A stretch of DNA of 42,153 nucleotides, taken from the NCBI RefSeq assembly GCF_012844305.1, contig NZ_JABANE010000076.1, positions 1-42,153 on the forward strand, written 5' to 3'. The stretch is from Flammeovirga aprica JL-4. GTDB lineage: Bacteria; Bacteroidota; Bacteroidia; Cytophagales; Flammeovirgaceae. How positions within the stretch are numbered: position 1 is the first letter of the stretch; every line of letters begins with the position of its first letter. Below the pieces are notes generated by a model. The model was not told where the DNA came from and ran no database searches. It saw only the letters and a list, made by a program, of their open reading frames with translations. This document shows positions 1 through 8,952 of the stretch, piece by piece. The position numbers and the translations under genes were made by a program.

Positions 1-57
1 GGACGTCCATCTAAAAAAGACCAAATATTAATAGATAGGTGGTATAACAACACTTAA
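1..57 (+). CDS. C-terminal end of an upstream gene, possibly S4-domain RNA-binding protein (partial)
   Basis: Frame 1 is open from the window edge to a TAA at 55-57 and gives 18 residues, starting GRPSKKD and ending RWYNNT. The GRPSKKDxxxID pattern resembles the C-terminal tail of Hsp15/S4-type RNA-binding proteins (GRPTKKDRR followed by an acidic or aromatic tail). That is a memory-based resemblance over a very short stretch. The gene would converge on rlhA. The fragment is too short for certainty and could be a chance open frame. Confidence 0.35.
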   Translation, partial: GRPSKKDQILIDRWYNNT

Positions 58-110
58 ATAGTTATCTACCAAATTTACTAAACTTGGGATTTATTATATT
101 TTGAAATGTT

Positions 111-1979
111 TTATTTAGATGGCTCTTCTTCAGGAGCATCATCAATAAGCATTACACAATCTTTACAATTGAATTTCAACTTATACCTAACGTCTTTATA
201 TTTTAGGAAAAGAGGAAACTGTACATTATCAGGAGGAGTGACAAAAGTTTCGTGTTCATCACACATACCTATTTGATAACGAAGACAGTGCTTTGTCGTC
301 ATTAGACGAAGCTTACTTTTATCTTCACGCCCTTCAAAACCTTCAGCAATTTCTTCTACACCATGACGAGTATAAAATTCTCTAGCTTTTTGATTTAATA
401 CATTGCCATGATGATCAAATTTCTTTTGGTAGAAAGGATAAGTATCATCAATCTCTGTATTTAACCTTGAAGGTTGTTTATAACTGCTGTTTCTTTTCTC
501 TTCTAATGCTTCAATAAGATCTCTTCTCCATTGATTCACTTTTCCGCCAGGGATAAATGGAATATCTCCTTCAGGAAGTGTTACATTCATCACATCAAAG
601 ATAGTGTTACCTGACTTTTTCAAAGATTTAGTCAAGTTTTGAACAGCTTTCTCTTTGTTAGAAGCTAATTCAAAAGGCTCTTTATAATGATGAGTGATTT
701 TATTACAGTAAATATCTTCAATAGAAAGATCAACTTGATGATCATGCCAGTCTAAACGAATGTCAGCATCAATTTTACGGACTGTCTTTTCACTCTTTAA
801 TTCTTTATTATACTGCTGATCGTAGTTTCTGAAGATTTCAGCACCAACACGAACACCCATTACTAAAGATGTTTTGATCCATCCTTTGTCATCAACGTGT
901 TCCACTTTCATTCCTTGGAGTTTTTCATGCTTGTCTAGGAAACATAAACCATCACCAGGAATCAGTTTTTTATCAGTTTCAATCAGGTATTGATTGGCTT
1001 TTATTTGTTTTACTACACCAATTCGATCTCCAATCGCTTTCGGAGTATCAAAATTGGCAATAGTATCTTTTCTTTTTTCGTAGAAATAAGTGGTGAATTC
1101 TCTATTGTATGTCTTTTCTGGTGCCGGATCAAAACCAAGAGTCACTTTACCCTGTGAATCAGGAATAAACTCATCACCATATTTATCTAATACGAAATCA
1201 ATACGTTTTCTGAAATTACCAACCATATTTTTCACGTAGGCTTCATCTTTCAAACGTCCTTCAATTTTGAATGATTTTACACCAGCTCTTGCCAATGGTA
1301 AAACATAATCACTCAAGTTGAGGTCTTTTAATGAAAGTAAGTGCTTTTGATTCGCCAATTTTTGACCTGCGTTATCCACTAAGTCATAAGGCAAACGGCA
1401 GGGTTGACCACATGCTCCTCTGTTGGCAGAACGGTCTCCTACATTGTTACTCATATAACACTGACCACTTAAACTAACACAAAGAGCTCCGGCCACAAAT
1501 GCTTCTAATTCAACATTTGTTTTTTCACCGATCTCTTGGATTTGTTTAATAGAAAGCTCTCTAGCAAGTACAACTCTGTCAAATCCTACTTTTTCAAGGA
1601 ACATGACTTTCTCAAGGTCGTAATTGTGAGTTTGAGTACTTGCATGCAAAGGAATAGGAGGAAGGTCCATCTCTAAAAGACCCATATCTTGAATAATCAA
1701 AGAGTCTACGCCTGCATGATATAAATCCCATGCTTGTTGGTGTGCTTGATCTAATTCATGATCAAACAGCAAGGTATTCATTGTAGCAAAAATCTTTGCA
1801 TTAAAACGGTGGGCGTGTTTTGTCAGTTTTTCAATATCCTGAATAGAGTTGCCTACACCGTCTCTTGCACCAAATGCTTTTGGTCCAATATATACTGCAT
1901 CAGCACCATGGTTGATTGCTGAGAATCCAATTTCAATGTCTTTTGCGGGTGCTAATAATTCTAGAGATTTCTTCTTCAT
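111..1979 (-). CDS. rlhA: U32 family protein, 23S rRNA C2501 hydroxylation factor RlhA-like
   Basis: This 622-residue protein matches the E. coli RlhA (YdcP) layout throughout. It starts LELLAPAKDIEIG and GADAVYIG, then has the U32 signature (EAFVAGALCVSLSGQCYMS, about residues 160-178) followed by SANRGACGQPCRLPY, whose cysteines are typical of the family. The C-terminal part has NQKAREFYTRHGVEEI and a cysteine-containing tail (TKHCLRY, FNCKDCVM) as in RlhA. RlhA-type U32 proteins act with prephenate-derived cofactors and Fe-S ligands to hydroxylate 23S rRNA C2501; the old peptidase name is probably misleading. A TAnnTTTG match lies only four bases upstream of the ATG, so the transcript may be leaderless. 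Other U32 members (YhbU, TrhP) are shorter. Confidence 0.9.
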   Translation of the reverse strand: MKKKSLELLAPAKDIEIGFSAINHGADAVYIGPKAFGARDGVGNSIQDIEKLTKHAHRFNAKIFATMNTLLFDHELDQAHQQAWDLYHAGVDSLIIQDMGLLEMDLPPIPLHASTQTHNYDLEKVMFLEKVGFDRVVLARELSIKQIQEIGEKTNVELEAFVAGALCVSLSGQCYMSNNVGDRSANRGACGQPCRLPYDLVDNAGQKLANQKHLLSLKDLNLSDYVLPLARAGVKSFKIEGRLKDEAYVKNMVGNFRKRIDFVLDKYGDEFIPDSQGKVTLGFDPAPEKTYNREFTTYFYEKRKDTIANFDTPKAIGDRIGVVKQIKANQYLIETDKKLIPGDGLCFLDKHEKLQGMKVEHVDDKGWIKTSLVMGVRVGAEIFRNYDQQYNKELKSEKTVRKIDADIRLDWHDHQVDLSIEDIYCNKITHHYKEPFELASNKEKAVQNLTKSLKKSGNTIFDVMNVTLPEGDIPFIPGGKVNQWRRDLIEALEEKRNSSYKQPSRLNTEIDDTYPFYQKKFDHHGNVLNQKAREFYTRHGVEEIAEGFEGREDKSKLRLMTTKHCLRYQIGMCDEHETFVTPPDNVQFPLFLKYKDVRYKLKFNCKDCVMLIDDAPEEEPSK

Positions 1980-1983
1980 GCTG

Positions 1984-1991
1984 CAAAGTTA
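1984..1991 (-). promoter_or_regulatory. Candidate -7 promoter element for rlhA
   Basis: The minus strand reads TAACTTTG, a full match to the Bacteroidota -7 consensus TAnnTTTG. It ends four bases before the rlhA ATG, so transcription would begin at or next to the start codon. I see no clear -33 TTG at the right distance, and the motif is short enough to occur by chance. Confidence 0.3.
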
Positions 1992-2039
1992 GGAGTGTTT
2001 TTGAAATGAAATGTGAATTGGAATGTTTTATTTGGAAAA

Positions 2040-2069
2040 AAAGCTGATCCAAGTCAATGAATCAGCTTT
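2040..2069 (-). terminator. Rho-independent terminator of the symporter gene
   Basis: The inverted repeat AAAGCTGAT (2040-2048) / ATCAGCTTT (2061-2069) is a perfect 9-bp stem with a 12-nt loop. On the minus strand it is followed by a run of T (A run at 2036-2042 on the plus strand). It lies 39 bp beyond the symporter stop codon. Confidence 0.8.
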
Positions 2070-2107
2070 CAATCTATAGATTATAACTGCTTTAAGTGCA
2101 GTATTAT

Positions 2108-3418
2108 TTACTTTAATTCTACTTCAGTACCTTCGATGGAAGGTTTATTACCCACAGATTTATCTACTAATATAGCCACAGTGGAATCACCGGTTACGTT
2201 GACTACTGTTCTGAACATATCTAGAATTCTATCAGGAGCAAGGATTAATGCAATACCTTCAGTTGGTAAGCCCACTTGTTCAAGTACAATAATCAGCATA
2301 ATGATACCTGCACCGGGAACCGCGGCAGAACCAATTGAAGCCAATGTTGCAGTAATTACGATAGATATTTGATCAGCAAGCGTTAAATCTTCTCCAAATA
2401 CTTGAGCGATAAAAACTGCGGCCACACCTTGGTATAAACTTGTACCATCCATATTTACCGTAGCTCCCAATGGAAGCACAAAGCTGGTAGTTTCTTCTGA
2501 TACACCTAATTCTTCTTCCACTTGTTTCATCGTAACGGGCAGGGCTGCAGCACTACTACTTGTAGAAAAAGCCATCATTTGTGCTGGGAAAATACCTCTG
2601 ATAAATCGAGAGAAATTCACTTTAGCAAAAATTCTTAAGATAGAAGGGTATACTACGGCTACCATAATCAGCAAGCCAATAATTACAACAAGTGAGTAGA
2701 AACCAAGTGTCAGTAATAACTCAGTAGCTTTAGAAGGATCATTTCCTGTAAAGTCTGTGATTAATGAAGCAATCAATGCGAAGACACCAAACGGTGCAAA
2801 TTGCATGATTAGATCTACCATTTTCAAGATGATTTTATCCAAGCTTTGGAATAAATCTTTTACAGCCTTTCCATGTTCAGTTGGTATTGCAACTAATGAA
2901 ACTCCAAATAAGATAGCAAAGAAGATAACCTGTAACATATTGCTATTGTTGCTCATAGCATTAAAAATATTACCAGGCACCATGTCTAAGAGCGGTTGTA
3001 GTGGGCTTCTTTGTTGTACTTCAGAAGCTTGTGCTACTCTAGTTGAAGCACTATCAGCAAAACGTTCAATGAAACTGGCCCTCATTTCTTCAGAGAAGCC
3101 TGCTCCAGGTTGGAATACATTGACTAGAATAAGGCCAATAGTGACTGCGATTATGGTTGTGATTAAATATATTCCTACAGCACGTCCACCCATTTTTGAT
3201 AATTTGGAAAGGTCGGTCATTGAAGCCACACCATTTACCAAAGATATAAGAACTAGGGGAACTGCAATTAATTTCAGTAATCGAATAAAGATAGTACCAA
3301 AGGGTTTGATCCAATCATTTGAGAATTGAGCGTTTCCAGTGTAGCTAATAAATAATCCTAGGAGGAGTCCTAATACCATCCCGATGATTATTTTCCAGTG
3401 CAGTGCAAGTTTTTTCAT
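2108..3418 (-). CDS. Sodium- or proton-coupled glutamate/aspartate symporter (DAACS family)
   Basis: A 436-residue polytopic membrane protein of the GltPh/GltP/DctA family. The hallmark segments are present: the HP1 serine-rich loop (STSSSAAALPVTM), the TM7 NMDGT motif followed by SLYQGVAAVFIAQ, and in TM8 DMFRTVVNVTGD. The TM8 spacing D-x2-R-T-x2-N matches the substrate-binding residues D394/R397/T398/N401 of GltPh, where the arginine selects acidic amino acids, so glutamate or aspartate is the likely substrate. C4-dicarboxylates remain possible. It ends in its own terminator and has a long 5-prime region containing an inverted repeat. The gene stands alone, so the sequence gives no pathway context. 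Confidence 0.92.
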   Translation of the reverse strand: MKKLALHWKIIIGMVLGLLLGLFISYTGNAQFSNDWIKPFGTIFIRLLKLIAVPLVLISLVNGVASMTDLSKLSKMGGRAVGIYLITTIIAVTIGLILVNVFQPGAGFSEEMRASFIERFADSASTRVAQASEVQQRSPLQPLLDMVPGNIFNAMSNNSNMLQVIFFAILFGVSLVAIPTEHGKAVKDLFQSLDKIILKMVDLIMQFAPFGVFALIASLITDFTGNDPSKATELLLTLGFYSLVVIIGLLIMVAVVYPSILRIFAKVNFSRFIRGIFPAQMMAFSTSSSAAALPVTMKQVEEELGVSEETTSFVLPLGATVNMDGTSLYQGVAAVFIAQVFGEDLTLADQISIVITATLASIGSAAVPGAGIIMLIIVLEQVGLPTEGIALILAPDRILDMFRTVVNVTGDSTVAILVDKSVGNKPSIEGTEVELK

Positions 3419-3791
3419 TATTGTTGTTTCGTAAAGATAGGATCTGTGAGCATGATCAATACATGCCCTGTTTCTAATGTTACACGTTTAAAATTCCTAT
3501 TCTTTCGTGCTTTTTGAATAGGAGGTAGTGACCGGGTTTGCCTTGCCAAGTTGTTTTCACTTACTTAATGGACAAAAATATCAAAAGACATCTTTTGAAA
3601 ATAGTGTACTTTATTCACTGGTCATTTGAAAATAAAGAGTTTGTTTAAGAATTTGATTTCAAAAACGTCACAAGATAATGCAGTAAAGCCAAAAATGCTT
3701 TATTTTTTGAAAATATTAAGGATTCGATTTCAAAGAAAAAAGACCTCCCCAACTTAAGCGTTTGAAGCGCTGAAATTGAGGAGGTGGAATA
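3419..3791. other. Intergenic region between the symporter and the S9 peptidase genes
   Basis: These 373 bp hold no supportable gene. They contain a perfect 8-bp inverted repeat, TCCTATTC (3495-3502) / GAATAGGA (3516-3523), with a 13-nt spacer, 77 bp upstream of the symporter start. A minus-strand TATTTTTG at 3573-3580 fits the -7 consensus TAnnTTTG and could be the symporter promoter. The terminator of the S9 peptidase gene occupies the distal end. Confidence 0.5.
3743..3785 (-). terminator. Rho-independent terminator of the S9 peptidase gene
   Basis: A long imperfect hairpin. ACCTCCCCAACTT (3743-3755) pairs with AAATTGAGGAGGT (3773-3785) at 11 of 13 positions, and an inner AGCG/CGCT stem (3757-3760 / 3768-3771) closes it. 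On the minus strand a T-rich tract follows. It starts 7 bp after the stop codon. Confidence 0.88.
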
Positions 3792-5942
3792 TTATTTAGC
3801 TAGAGCATCATCAATGTACATTAATACTTTTTGCATTAAGTGTACACGGTCTTTTCCTCTAACGTTGTGAGGGTGTCCAGGATATGTAAAGAAATCCACT
3901 TGAACCCCATTTTTCACACAGTTTTCTAAGAATAAGAAAGAATGCTGTGGTACAACAACGTCATCAATTAAACCATGAATAATCAGTAATTTATCTTTTA
4001 ATAAGGTTGTTTTGTTCAATAGTTTTGACTCTTCATAACCACTAGCATTTAACTGAGGAGTTGACATATATCTTTCAGTATACATCACTTCATAAAGTTC
4101 CCAATCCATTACAGGTCCCCCTGCAACACCAACTTTGAAAGTATCGGCCGCTTTAGTCATTAATGAAGTAGTCATGAAACCACCAAAACTCCATCCGTGG
4201 ATAGCCATTCTTTCAGCGTCAACATAAGGCAATGATTTTAAGTATTCAACACCCAATAATTGGTCTTTCACTTCTTCAGTTCCTAATTTTAAGTGAGTAG
4301 CTTGTTCAAAGTCTTTACCTCTGTTTTCAGTACCTCTGCTGTCTACAGTGTAAATGATATAACCGTCTTGTGCTGCTTTTTGCATCCAAAGTGCCGCACC
4401 AGCTTGCCATCTGTTAGTGATTAGCTGAACACCAGGTCCGCCGTAGACATAAACAATTACAGGATACTTTTTATTCGGATCAAAGTTAGCAGGCTTAATC
4501 ATTCTAGTATTTAAAATAGAAGTACCATCTGCTGCTTTGATAGTTGACAGTTCGATAGGAGAAACGTTGTACTCTTTGAAAGGGTCTTCAGCTTCAAGAA
4601 TTGTTTTCAAAGTTTTACCATTGCCATCAAAAACAGTTTGAGTATTAGCTGTACTCAAGCTAGTGAAAGCTGCTAAAAATAAATTGCTTGACGCATCATA
4701 TTGTACTTGACTGTAAACACCTGATTGATTTGTGATTTTAGAAACTTTTTGTGACTTCAAGTTCGCTTTGTAAACTTGTCTGTCCAATCCGTTATTGTCA
4801 GTTCCTAAAACAAACAGATTTTGCTTTTTCTTATCAAAACCAATCATATCCATTACAACCCAATCACCTTTAGTTAATTGAGCTAATTCTTTTCCATCGG
4901 TGTTATAAAGATACACATGCTCGAAACCGTCCTTTTCAGTTCTCCAAATAAACTGATCATTACTGTTTGGTAAGAATTCCATAGGATGAGTGATTGAAAG
5001 GTATTTCTCATCCTTCTCTTCAAACAATGTTTTGATAAACTCACCATTTAAAGCATTGTATTGATTCAGTGCTAAATGGTTTTGAGCTCTATTTAAGATA
5101 CCAATGTAAATGAATTGCTCATCTGGGCTCCACACAACATTCGTCAAATACTGTTCTTTCGGTCCAGTTGTTTTCACTTGAATGCTTTTTTGAGACTCAA
5201 CATTATAAATGTGTAATGTTACTTCTTCACTTTTCATCCCTGCCATAGGGTATTTTGTAGGATTTGCAGATGCTGGAGTAGTGGTCAAGTTGACTAAAGG
5301 GTAGTCAGTGACCATCGTCTGATCATTTCTGTAATAAGCAATAGCATTTCCTTTCGGAGACCAGTAAGTACCTTTGTGAACTCCAAATTCATTTCTATGT
5401 ACAACTTGTCCAAAAACGATTTCCTTATTTGCTTCATCTGAAACTTGGATTTCCTTTCCGTCTACATTTAAAAATAAATTGTTTTCAATGGTGTAAGCTA
5501 CTTTTGAATAATCAGCAGTAAAGTCAGCATTTGCTCCATCATCATTCCAAGTACCTATTAATGTAGACTGTTTTGAAATGATATCAGTTTTAAAAACTTG
5601 ATTGCTATTTTTGAAAATGAATTCATTCTTAGCAACCCATTTATAGCGAGGGAATCTTTTTAAACCCTCTAAGTTTTCATTAGATTTTTTTACTTCCTCT
5701 AAAGTAATTAAGGTTTTCTTGGTTCCTTTTTTAGCATAAGTAGCAATTAAAGCGTTATCTTCAATAGCGGTATAATAACCTTTTGCATCAGGTTGCCATT
5801 GAACACTTACTCTTTCAGGGTAAAAAGTGGACCATCTTCCAACGATGGATTCCTCTAATGTTAAGGTTTTCTTTTGTGCTTGAACACTCAAAGCACCTAA
5901 AATCAAAAGACAAAGGGTTGTTAAACTGTACAGTCGTTTCAT
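3792..5942 (-). CDS. Secreted S9 family dipeptidyl/tripeptidyl peptidase (DPP-IV-like)
   Basis: A 716-residue prolyl-oligopeptidase-clan serine exopeptidase. A signal peptide ends near residue 22 (SVQAQ). The N-terminal two-thirds is a beta-propeller that includes HRNEFGVHKGTYWSP and YPMAGM, closely resembling Porphyromonas PTP-A/DPP4. The C-terminal alpha/beta hydrolase domain has the nucleophile in GWSFGG (Ser585), the acid in GLIDDVV (about Asp660) and the histidine in YPGHPHNV (about His692). Family members release Xaa-Pro dipeptides or Xaa-Xaa-Pro tripeptides from peptide N termini in the periplasm or at the cell surface; which of the two cannot be told here. Its start lies 19 bp from the divergent thioredoxin start, so each promoter must sit inside the other gene. 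Confidence 0.92.
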   Translation of the reverse strand: MKRLYSLTTLCLLILGALSVQAQKKTLTLEESIVGRWSTFYPERVSVQWQPDAKGYYTAIEDNALIATYAKKGTKKTLITLEEVKKSNENLEGLKRFPRYKWVAKNEFIFKNSNQVFKTDIISKQSTLIGTWNDDGANADFTADYSKVAYTIENNLFLNVDGKEIQVSDEANKEIVFGQVVHRNEFGVHKGTYWSPKGNAIAYYRNDQTMVTDYPLVNLTTTPASANPTKYPMAGMKSEEVTLHIYNVESQKSIQVKTTGPKEQYLTNVVWSPDEQFIYIGILNRAQNHLALNQYNALNGEFIKTLFEEKDEKYLSITHPMEFLPNSNDQFIWRTEKDGFEHVYLYNTDGKELAQLTKGDWVVMDMIGFDKKKQNLFVLGTDNNGLDRQVYKANLKSQKVSKITNQSGVYSQVQYDASSNLFLAAFTSLSTANTQTVFDGNGKTLKTILEAEDPFKEYNVSPIELSTIKAADGTSILNTRMIKPANFDPNKKYPVIVYVYGGPGVQLITNRWQAGAALWMQKAAQDGYIIYTVDSRGTENRGKDFEQATHLKLGTEEVKDQLLGVEYLKSLPYVDAERMAIHGWSFGGFMTTSLMTKAADTFKVGVAGGPVMDWELYEVMYTERYMSTPQLNASGYEESKLLNKTTLLKDKLLIIHGLIDDVVVPQHSFLFLENCVKNGVQVDFFTYPGHPHNVRGKDRVHLMQKVLMYIDDALAK

Positions 5943-5961
5943 TTTGAATATTATTATTTAT

Positions 5962-6507
5962 ATGCGATTTCTATTATCAGCATTTTTTGTGTTACTACTA
6001 TCTCAAAGTCTACAGGCACAAGATAAAATCAAGTGGATGAGTTTTGAGGAGGCCATCACTAAAAGTAAAAAAGAACCTCGGAAAATATTTATTGATGTTT
6101 ATACAGATTGGTGTGGATGGTGTAAGAAAATGGATAGAGCTACTTTTTCTGATCCTTCCATTGTGCAGTATGTCAATGAAAATTACTATGCGGTGAAACT
6201 TAATGCAGAATCACGAAAGGCAATTCATTTTCAAGGAGATACTTATGAGTTTATCAATCAAGGAAAGAAGGGATATCATGAATTGGCGGCCACTTTATTG
6301 AATGGGAAAATGAGTTTTCCAACTACAGTATTTATTGTAGTGGATAAAAAGGAACAACTCTTAGCGAACCCTGTTCCAGTACCTGGTTTTCAAGACAAGA
6401 AAAACATGCATCTTATTCTTTCTTACATAGAGGAAGGAGCTTTTGAAAATATCTCATTTGAAGATTTTAAACAAAAGTATACTTCACCTTATTCCAAATC
6501 GAAATAA
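5962..6507 (+). CDS. Periplasmic thioredoxin-fold protein (CGWC)
   Basis: A 181-residue thioredoxin-like protein. I chose the ATG at 5962 rather than the in-frame TTG at 5944, because it begins directly with a signal peptide (MRFLLSAFFVLLLSQSLQAQ, cleavage after about residue 18-20). The redox motif WCGWCKKM places the cysteines at 51 and 54, and the cis-proline is in MSFPTTVF (Pro120). The DUF255/Thioredoxin_7-type fold suggests a periplasmic disulfide reductase or thiol protein; the partner is unknown. It is divergently paired with the S9 peptidase. A near-palindromic repeat begins exactly at its stop codon, and a bidirectional terminator follows. Confidence 0.87.
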   Translation: MRFLLSAFFVLLLSQSLQAQDKIKWMSFEEAITKSKKEPRKIFIDVYTDWCGWCKKMDRATFSDPSIVQYVNENYYAVKLNAESRKAIHFQGDTYEFINQGKKGYHELAATLLNGKMSFPTTVFIVVDKKEQLLANPVPVPGFQDKKNMHLILSYIEEGAFENISFEDFKQKYTSPYSKSK

Positions 6508-6550
6508 GTATTAAGCCAAAAATAATTCAATAATTTTGTCTTAGTACTTA
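6505..6550. repeat. Imperfect palindromic intergenic repeat, copy 1
   Basis: A nearly symmetrical 46-bp element. The left arm (6505-6527) starts TAAGTATTAAGCCAAAA and the right arm (6529-6550) is close to its reverse complement, differing at three bases and one bulge. A related copy lies at 26501-26547; the two share the exact 16-mer TAAGCCAAAAATAATT and similar right ends (TCTTAKTACTTA). It overlaps the stop codon of the thioredoxin gene. Confidence 0.65.
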
Positions 6551-6557
6551 ACATCAA

Positions 6558-6602
6558 AAATGGTGAATCAGAAAACAATCTTTGAATTCTAATTCACCAT
6601 TT
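6558..6602. terminator. Bidirectional terminator between the thioredoxin gene and pepD
   Basis: A perfect 11-bp inverted repeat, AAATGGTGAAT (6558-6568) / ATTCACCATTT (6592-6602), with a 23-nt loop. It sits between convergent genes. T-rich flanks occur on both strands (TTTTTGATG on minus, TTCTATTTTCTTT on plus). Confidence 0.75.
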
Positions 6603-6619
6603 CTATTTTCTTTGAAAGA

Positions 6620-8074
6620 TTATTTCTTTGCAACTCTTTCTAAAGTGATTTTAATAAAGTCCCAGAATCTACGAACTGTATTGATTTCACACATCTCATC
6701 AGGTGAGTGTGGGTTTTTGATTGTTGGGCCAAAGGAAATCATATCCAAGTTAGGGTAGTGGCTACCGATAATACCACATTCCAAACCTGCGTGTACTGCA
6801 TTGACAATTGCAGGTTTATTGAATAGCTCTTGATGGATCTCTTTCATTTCCTCCAGTATTTCAGAATTTGCGTTTGGAGTCCAACCTGGGTAAGCACCAC
6901 CATGCTCAACATTTCCTTCAGTGATTGCAAATGCACCTTCGATTTGATAAGTAACATCATATTTTGCTGAATCCACTGAGCTTCTTGTCAAGAACTGAAC
7001 AACAACATTTCCTTCTTTTACAATCACTCTTGAAAGCGACGTAGAAGTTTCTACTAAACCTTCTAAGTCATCAGACATTCTGATTACTCCGCAAGGTGCA
7101 GCGTAAACGGCACTAAGCAATGCCTCTTGAGCTTTCACCTCCATAACTTTGGCAGGCAGTTCAACAGCATCAAGTTTGATTACTAGATTTGGTTCAGTAG
7201 CGTGTAATTCTTGTTTGATTGTAGCTTCAAATTCAGCAATGTAAGCTTTGAATTCTTCTACTTTATCTTCAGCAATAACAACAGTAGCAAATGATTCACG
7301 AGGAATAGCATTTCTTAGACTACCGCCATCAATTTCAGCAATCTCTAAACCGAATTTCTGGTTTGTTCTCCATAACAAACGGTTCATCAATTTATTCGCA
7401 TTACCACGGCCTAAGTGAATTTCGCAACCTGAGTGCCCACCTTTCAAACCTTTCAAATCAATTTTGAAAGCAGCACCTTCAGCAGTTACTTCTTCGTAGT
7501 TATAATTGATATTTGTGTCAATACCACCTGCACAGCCAATACACAATTCGTGCTCGTCCTCTGTGTCTAGGTTTAATAAAATATGGCCATCAAGCATGCC
7601 GCCTTCTAAACCGAAAGCACCTGTCATACCTGTTTCTTCATCTATCGTAAATAAAGCTTCAATAGGACCGTGTACAAGATCTTTTGAAGCCAAGATACCC
7701 ATCATTGTAGCAGCGCCAATACCGTTGTCAGCACCCAAAGTTGTACCTTTTGCTTTTACCCAATCACCATCAATGTAAGATTGAATTCCATCATTGTCAA
7801 AATCAAAATCAGTATCCGCATTCTTTTGGTGTACCATATCAATATGTGACTGAATGATGATACCTTTACGGTCTTCCATGCCTGGAGTAGCAGGTTTTTT
7901 GATGATCACATTACCTGTCTTATCAACGAAAGTAGGTAATCCTAAATCTTCTCCAAACTTCTTTGTAAAAGCAATAATTCTTTCTTCTTTCTTAGATCCT
8001 CTTGGAACCGCATTCATTTTCTCAAAGTTTTCCCAAATATCAACGGGATTCAATTGAGCGACTTCTTTGTTCAT
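6620..8074 (-). CDS. pepD: Aminoacyl-histidine dipeptidase (M20C, PepD)
   Basis: A 484-residue cytosolic M20 metallopeptidase of the PepD type, which hydrolyses Xaa-His dipeptides such as carnosine and other small peptides. The metal site is readable: SHIDMVH (His77, Asp79), the bridging Asp116 in TTLGADNGIG, and the general base/ligand pair Glu146-Glu147 in DEETGM. The dimerisation/lid region carries GLKGGHSGCEIHLGRGNAN, and the C-terminal motif HAGLECGI plus FGPTIKNPHSPDE completes the family pattern. Length is normal. It is last in the minus-strand run after aat; a minus-strand TATTTTTG at 8138-8145 may give it its own promoter. Confidence 0.95.
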   Translation of the reverse strand: MNKEVAQLNPVDIWENFEKMNAVPRGSKKEERIIAFTKKFGEDLGLPTFVDKTGNVIIKKPATPGMEDRKGIIIQSHIDMVHQKNADTDFDFDNDGIQSYIDGDWVKAKGTTLGADNGIGAATMMGILASKDLVHGPIEALFTIDEETGMTGAFGLEGGMLDGHILLNLDTEDEHELCIGCAGGIDTNINYNYEEVTAEGAAFKIDLKGLKGGHSGCEIHLGRGNANKLMNRLLWRTNQKFGLEIAEIDGGSLRNAIPRESFATVVIAEDKVEEFKAYIAEFEATIKQELHATEPNLVIKLDAVELPAKVMEVKAQEALLSAVYAAPCGVIRMSDDLEGLVETSTSLSRVIVKEGNVVVQFLTRSSVDSAKYDVTYQIEGAFAITEGNVEHGGAYPGWTPNANSEILEEMKEIHQELFNKPAIVNAVHAGLECGIIGSHYPNLDMISFGPTIKNPHSPDEMCEINTVRRFWDFIKITLERVAKK

Positions 8075-8152
8075 GTTTTGTATATGTTAGTATGCTGAGA
8101 ATTAATCATAAAATTAACCCTCTATTCAAATTCAATTCAAAAATAATAGATC

Positions 8153-8866
8153 TTACGGATTTGTAAAGAAATCTGTCCTAAAGATTTCATTCCAATTTTG
8201 TCTGTCAAATTCCCTCTGCTGATTTCTTTCTGTATATAAAAGAAAAGCATCTCTAGGTATTTCTTCTGCACCTAAGCTTTCCAAATGTGGTGTATGCATT
8301 TGACAATCAATGATCTCATAACCTTGTTCAATCAGGTTTTTGCAGAGCATAATAAAGCCATATTTCGAGGCGTTGCTTCTTTTTGAAAACATAGATTCGC
8401 CAAAAAAAGCTTTTTGCATAGCACCTCCATATAATCCACCCACTAATTCATCTCCTTCCCATACCTCAACTGAGTGCATAAAACCAATTTTGTGAAGATG
8501 ATTGTAGGCTTCCTCCATTTCATCTGTAATCCATGTGCCTCCTTGATCGGGTCTATAGATTTCTTTGCAGGATGAAATTACACCAGCAAAGTCCTGATCA
8601 AAAGTGACTTTAAAAGTATTACGTCTTAAAAGTTGACGCATGCTTTTTGAAACATAAATATTTTCAGGAAATAAAACACAACGAGGATCAGGAGACCACC
8701 AGAGTAGAGGGTCTTCAGGATTGAACCAAGGGAAAACGCCACTTGCGTAGGCTTCTATAATTCTTTTGGCAGATAAATCACCGCCAACGGCAAGAATACC
8801 GCTTTCATCTGTTAAGCGTGCAGGAGGAAATAGTACGTTGTCTTCTTCTAGCTGAAATATTGGCAT
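8153..8866 (-). CDS. aat: Leucyl/phenylalanyl-tRNA-protein transferase
   Basis: A 237-residue protein matching Aat. It has FPPARLTDESGILAVGGDL, then YASGVFPWF, LWWSPDPRCVLFP, GGTWITDEM, HSVEVWEGDELVGGLYG, FFGESMFS and the C-terminal IIDCQMHTPHLESLGAEEIPR. Aat moves Leu or Phe from charged tRNA onto N-terminal Arg or Lys, making N-degrons for ClpS/ClpAP. It lies 86 bp downstream of the PAS protein gene and 78 bp upstream of pepD. Both aat and pepD act in protein and peptide turnover, although joint transcription is only inferred. Confidence 0.96.
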   Translation of the reverse strand: MPIFQLEEDNVLFPPARLTDESGILAVGGDLSAKRIIEAYASGVFPWFNPEDPLLWWSPDPRCVLFPENIYVSKSMRQLLRRNTFKVTFDQDFAGVISSCKEIYRPDQGGTWITDEMEEAYNHLHKIGFMHSVEVWEGDELVGGLYGGAMQKAFFGESMFSKRSNASKYGFIMLCKNLIEQGYEIIDCQMHTPHLESLGAEEIPRDAFLLYTERNQQREFDRQNWNEIFRTDFFTNP

Positions 8867-8952
8867 GTTTTCTTATTATGACCATTGGAGCAAGGCTTTA
8901 GCAGCTTCGCTTTCTATTTGAACAACAAATTATTTTCTAAAAATAAGAAAAA

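Noticed and set aside
2757..3329. 190-codon open frame antisense to the symporter gene
   Set aside because: It mirrors the hydrophobic codons of a clear transporter gene on the other strand. Its product is low-complexity and has no recognisable start or domain.
5944..5961. TTG start of the thioredoxin gene
   Set aside because: The ATG at 5962 begins a normal signal peptide, while the TTG lies one base from the divergent gene's start codon.
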